DNA of 64,000 nt from Stercorarius parasiticus (taxonomy: Eukaryota; Chordata; Aves; Charadriiformes; Stercorariidae): the NCBI GenBank assembly GCA_013396915.1, contig VWZL01002573.1, forward strand, positions 1,031,109-1,095,108, in the 5' to 3' direction. The notes beneath the pieces are model-generated. The model made no database searches, was not told the DNA's origin, and worked only from the letters and a program-made list of their open reading frames with translations. The translations under genes were made by a program, and so were the position numbers. Below, one piece after another: positions 60,126-64,000 of this stretch. How positions within the stretch are numbered: position 1 is the first letter of the stretch; every line of letters begins with the position of its first letter.

Positions 60126-63100
60126 GCTTCCCAGCTTCTGCTTTCTTCCTTCGATTGACATTGCCAAGAGAAAGCATGACGGAAGTTACTAACATGATAG
60201 AAGTTTCCATTAGATTCTCTTTCAAAAATCAAAACAGGGTCATTTGGAGAATAGCCTTTTGAACATAAAATGTTAACGACTGCTGAGATGTGGGCAGGAC
60301 AGATATGCTCCATTTACACAGCCTTAGCTTCAGGTTATCAGAAGCAGATCAAACGTAGACAGCTACTAAATAACTCATTACCCCATGGAAACAAAAATGT
60401 TCCATACCTTCAAAATTTCATTTCAAGTTCATCAGTGTTATGGATAGACCTTTAAAAATGTTGTTTCCAGAATATTCTTACCGTTATGATTCATGTCGTT
60501 TGACCAGATTTACAGTCGTGTAATGAAGACTAGTACAAATGGCTATTGGGAAATTATTCATCAGGGAAAGGGAGCGTTGTGGTTTGGAGTGTGGGGTTGG
60601 CTGATTTTATTTTAGACAATAACGTTTCAGCTCGAGGATTGTGATCTTTGACTCTCTGTGCTGTATGACACAAGTCACAAGTCTTGTTTCTCCTCCATGG
60701 AGGAGATGGGATCACTTCAACTCTTTATGTGTGAAACCTAGTGAATACTGCGGTGTCGGTGTGGGCAATGTTAACCATATTTACACAGTGTGGGAATCCG
60801 TGTAAAGAAAAGCCAAGAGTCTGTTTGCTTGTATATTTGTCGGTGTTTAATAAGTGTACAAGTATGTTGACTGGGAGTTTGTAATTTGCGCAAAGGTTTT
60901 AATTGGCCTGAATATCTTCTGGATGTCTCTCCGAACTGCTGTTGAACACTGGCACTTCCTAAAGTCATGATAACTAGCGAGCCTGCAGTGATAGATGGGC
61001 TACAGAAATCCTATTCGTGAGGGTCTCTGAAGGAATCTGTATATCAAAAGGGAAGTTTGTCCCTTGAAAGTGTTTTTAGATTAGTTGGTTTGGGTTTTTT
61101 TAATGTTTCTTGAGCCTCTCTGGATTATTTTTTTTTTTTTTTAAACAAATATATATATAAAAGGTGGAGAGAGAGAAGGGGTGGACTCATTTCCAGGATG
61201 TATTTATGATTTAGCAGGACTGGCAGAGAAGTGAGTTTTGGTAGTGCATGCTCAACAACAACCATGAGACTTTACGTGCTGATAAAAATCACTGGAGACT
61301 GCGATGGACACCGGAGCCAGAAATTATCATGGTAATTTGGCTGCCTGCCATTCTTTTACTGTCTTTTGCTAATTTATGTACGGTATTGCATGCTGGTTGC
61401 TTGGAAAATAGACGGCTTCATGAATGGTGTCTTTTATTACAAATGCAACTGTCAGATTTTTATTTCGTTGCCTTAATTATAATGCTTACCCCTGATATTC
61501 ACATGACAAACACTGTGACCTGTAGTGCATATCTGTGGGGTTAGGGGAAGCAAAAGGAGTCTTTCTTGTGTGTGTTGAGGCTTATTTGAATGTGTTTCCC
61601 TTGAGGGGAAATCCCACATCCCAACAGGTCCCAGAGAAAACCTCGCATTTCATTCCCATGAGAGAGGCAGGGAAGGCATCAGCACTTACTCCCTGCGGAG
61701 TGAGCTCGAGCGGTTTCCCGCTCGATGACTGTCAGTGCTAATGCTAAAATAAATGCTCCGCAGTACATTTGAGTTGAAAACACAGCATTATGAAGCTGCT
61801 TGAGGTAGTTAGCAGTACCGAGGCAACTTTCTGAGAGAACTAAATGAACGAATCAGAGTAAAACATCCATTCAGGGGTGCGTGGCGGCGTGGGCGAGGGG
61901 AGGGACAGATGGAAAGGGTAAAACCGGCTGAAAGGGAGAGAAATGTTCCCTGCAAAATGATTCTATGTGTTTTTTGAAGAACAAAAGTAGAAACCCACGT
62001 TGGATATATGACTTAATTTATATAATTTTAAAATTCTTATATAATCGGAGCTTTACCGTGACATTAGGAGTGTAAAACTTCATGTTTAACCGGCTTTATC
62101 CCCTGAATGGTGTGTATGCCCCGCTTCTGCGTAACGCCGTCTAATTTTGCTGTTACACTTTGCTAATTTCTTAATTTCTAGTGAGTTTGGTTTTTAAATA
62201 TCTGCCAGCTCTGTGAATTCCAGCAAGCATTGGCATGAGTAATGAGTCAAATGTTAGAGCAGCTTTATTCTTTGACAGTTCTAAAAGGATTATATAACTA
62301 GAATTTTAAATAATATTTTTGAAATGTGTAATTTAAAAGGTCCTCGTGTTCTGTAAATGGTTTAATTTTTCATGCCATTTAATTGACATTGCAAAAGAAT
62401 CATTAAGTCAATGATGATTAAACCAGCACTTTTATGGATCAAACTCTCTTCTGGGAGAAATTTAGTCATCGTGAAAGAGGTATAGACGTATATTTTGAGG
62501 ACGCTGCAATAGAAGCAGGGGCTGAATGGGCTTTTCAGTAAAGCTCTGCGATTGCATCTAACCTGCAACCCCCTCCTGGTCAACCCGAGGCCAAGGCACC
62601 TCTAGAGTCAACCCTGGGTTGCGCGGAAAAACTCTGTTGTGCCTTTGCAACACGACAGTCACTTGAGAAGGAGAGACTTATTTCACCCATGTGGTTTCAG
62701 CCCGATTTGAACCGAATTCTAAAGAAGTGAGAATGTAATTCAGTTATCAAGTGTATTCTCCTGTTGACATTAAGCTGCTTAATTTTCTGTATAGTAAACT
62801 TCTGCACTCATTACAAGGAAGTAATGAAATTTTGCTTGGTTTTGTGTTGTTAAGTTACAAAGCTCTGCATAGCTGAGAGTTGCTGCAGGTCTATATACTT
62901 ACTTTGTAAGAACCCTTTGGTGTATTGCGTCAGCAAATATTTTTGTTTTTACTAAAAATTATAATACTCAAATATACGGCAGGTCCTGAAATAGGAGAAG
63001 AAAGGAACAGTGCCTAGAAGAGTTTTGTCTGCCATTCCTTCCAATTCCCTTAACCATTTCTATGTTAGAGCATATAGCGGTTTTTGTTCCTTTTGAAGCT

Positions 63101-64000
63101 GGCTGGGCTACATTATCCCATCCTCTATAAAAGAGGAATGGTGTCTCAACTGGATTAGCCTCATCTAAAATCTTGTAGTACATTTAACTGTGGGTGCTTG
63201 ATACTTCAGTTTTAAATCATCTGCTTGGGAGTTGCTGTGTAAGACGTGAGCTTTATTGAAAAGAAAATGCGTAAAAAATTCCTAGTTATGGGTAACATCA
63301 GTAGAGCAAGTTATGTAAAAGGAGTCCCTAAAACGAGAAATAAAGGAGATCAGAAGTTAAGGAATGATGAATAGAGAAAAGCAAGTATTAATGTGTCAGG
63401 TCAGGAAATGGCGTTACTCTAACAGGGTTGGTGATAACACGGAATTGAGGTAGGATGGGATTACAACGAAACTGAAACCCACAAAGTCAGGAATCGCTCA
63501 GGAAAGATAAATAATTGGAAGCAGGAGCAGACTGTCGAAGAACAGAATATAACTGATCTCTCAGTTTGAAAATTCACTCTACATTTGTGTGAAGTAGAGT
63601 TAATGACCAAATTTTCAATTTTATTATATTAAGTTCCCTTAAGTAATATCTCTTTCAAAAAGCACATTCAGCCTAAACTTAAAAATTCACCAAACCAAAG
63701 GTAAAAAATTATCAGAGGAAAAAACCCCTCTAGAATACGATTATGAAATACAAATTTGCCAACAAAATAAGCTGTGGGTTCTCCAACCTCTCAATGAAAT
63801 AATTCAGCAAAAGCTTGGAAAAATGTATGCCTTGCGATGTTTTTCTGATGATCAGTCAATTTGAATTGTACCAAACATGGCTGTTCCTTTCCTAAAAGAA
63901 AAAAAAATAATAACAGGAGCTTGTCCACCCACATGTCTGCAGCTGAAGGTTTGCCACTAAGCATTGTGGTCACTGACGATAAAGAAATTTTCCAGACCTA
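60126..64000. other. downstream non-coding DNA
   Basis: AT-rich with a T run and (AT)n at about 61130-61160, and a GA-rich stretch just after. Open frames such as 61248-61544 have no splice or codon support. No second gene seen before the window ends. Confidence 0.45.

Noticed and set aside
61248..61544. 98-codon plus-strand open frame downstream of the gene
   Set aside because: No splice, polyadenylation or family support; likely chance.
1..64000. Bacterial-type systems, CRISPR arrays, tRNA or rRNA genes
   Set aside because: No regularly spaced repeats, no tRNA-like cloverleaf that I could see, no rRNA blocks; the sequence is vertebrate nuclear DNA.

Overview
This window looks like bird nuclear DNA. 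It is AT-rich, intron-dominated vertebrate sequence carrying several CR1 LINE 3' ends, recognisable from their conserved tail (short direct repeats of the ATTCTATGATTCTAT type and the 'ggtcccttccaacc' block) and facing both ways. A degraded endogenous-retrovirus protease remnant is also present. There are no bacterial features: no operons, rRNA, tRNA or CRISPR array. The species cannot be told from the sequence.

The main content I can support is the 3' part of one long, intron-rich gene on the + strand. Ten exons (36753-36887, 40381-40499, 41867-41950, 47592-47753, 47987-48101, 54168-54317, 55248-55318, 55472-55556, 59250-59304, 59379-59895) each have an open frame, AG/GT borders and reading phases that fit their neighbours without a break. 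They end at a stop codon at 59893-59895 and together encode about 496 residues. I do not recognise the protein. It is Trp/Leu/Cys-rich, has two short Cys motifs and no signal peptide or catalytic motif that I can see. Exon-like segments further upstream (3739-3825, 5699-5752, 8143-8289, 9911-9955, 26635-26727) are all compatible with phase 1 and may be earlier exons, but they are much less certain. Other exon-like segments fit the phase poorly and are flagged as such.

Layout: 1-36.7 kb is mostly intron-like or intergenic AT-rich DNA with CR1 copies at about 3.0, 4.1, 11.7, 21.8, 34.2 and 34.9 kb, plus a 183-codon minus-strand open frame at 28.4-29.0 kb with a polyadenylation signal behind it. 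The exon chain occupies 36.7-59.9 kb, interrupted at 50.9-52.3 kb by a patchwork of LTR-like DNA, an internally deleted CR1 and a minus-strand retroviral protease fragment. The last 4 kb is the putative 3' UTR and downstream non-coding DNA.

The exon calls were made by eye from splice borders and frame continuity. No alignment, splice-site scoring or transcript evidence was available, so exon borders may be off by a few bases and some exons may be missing.
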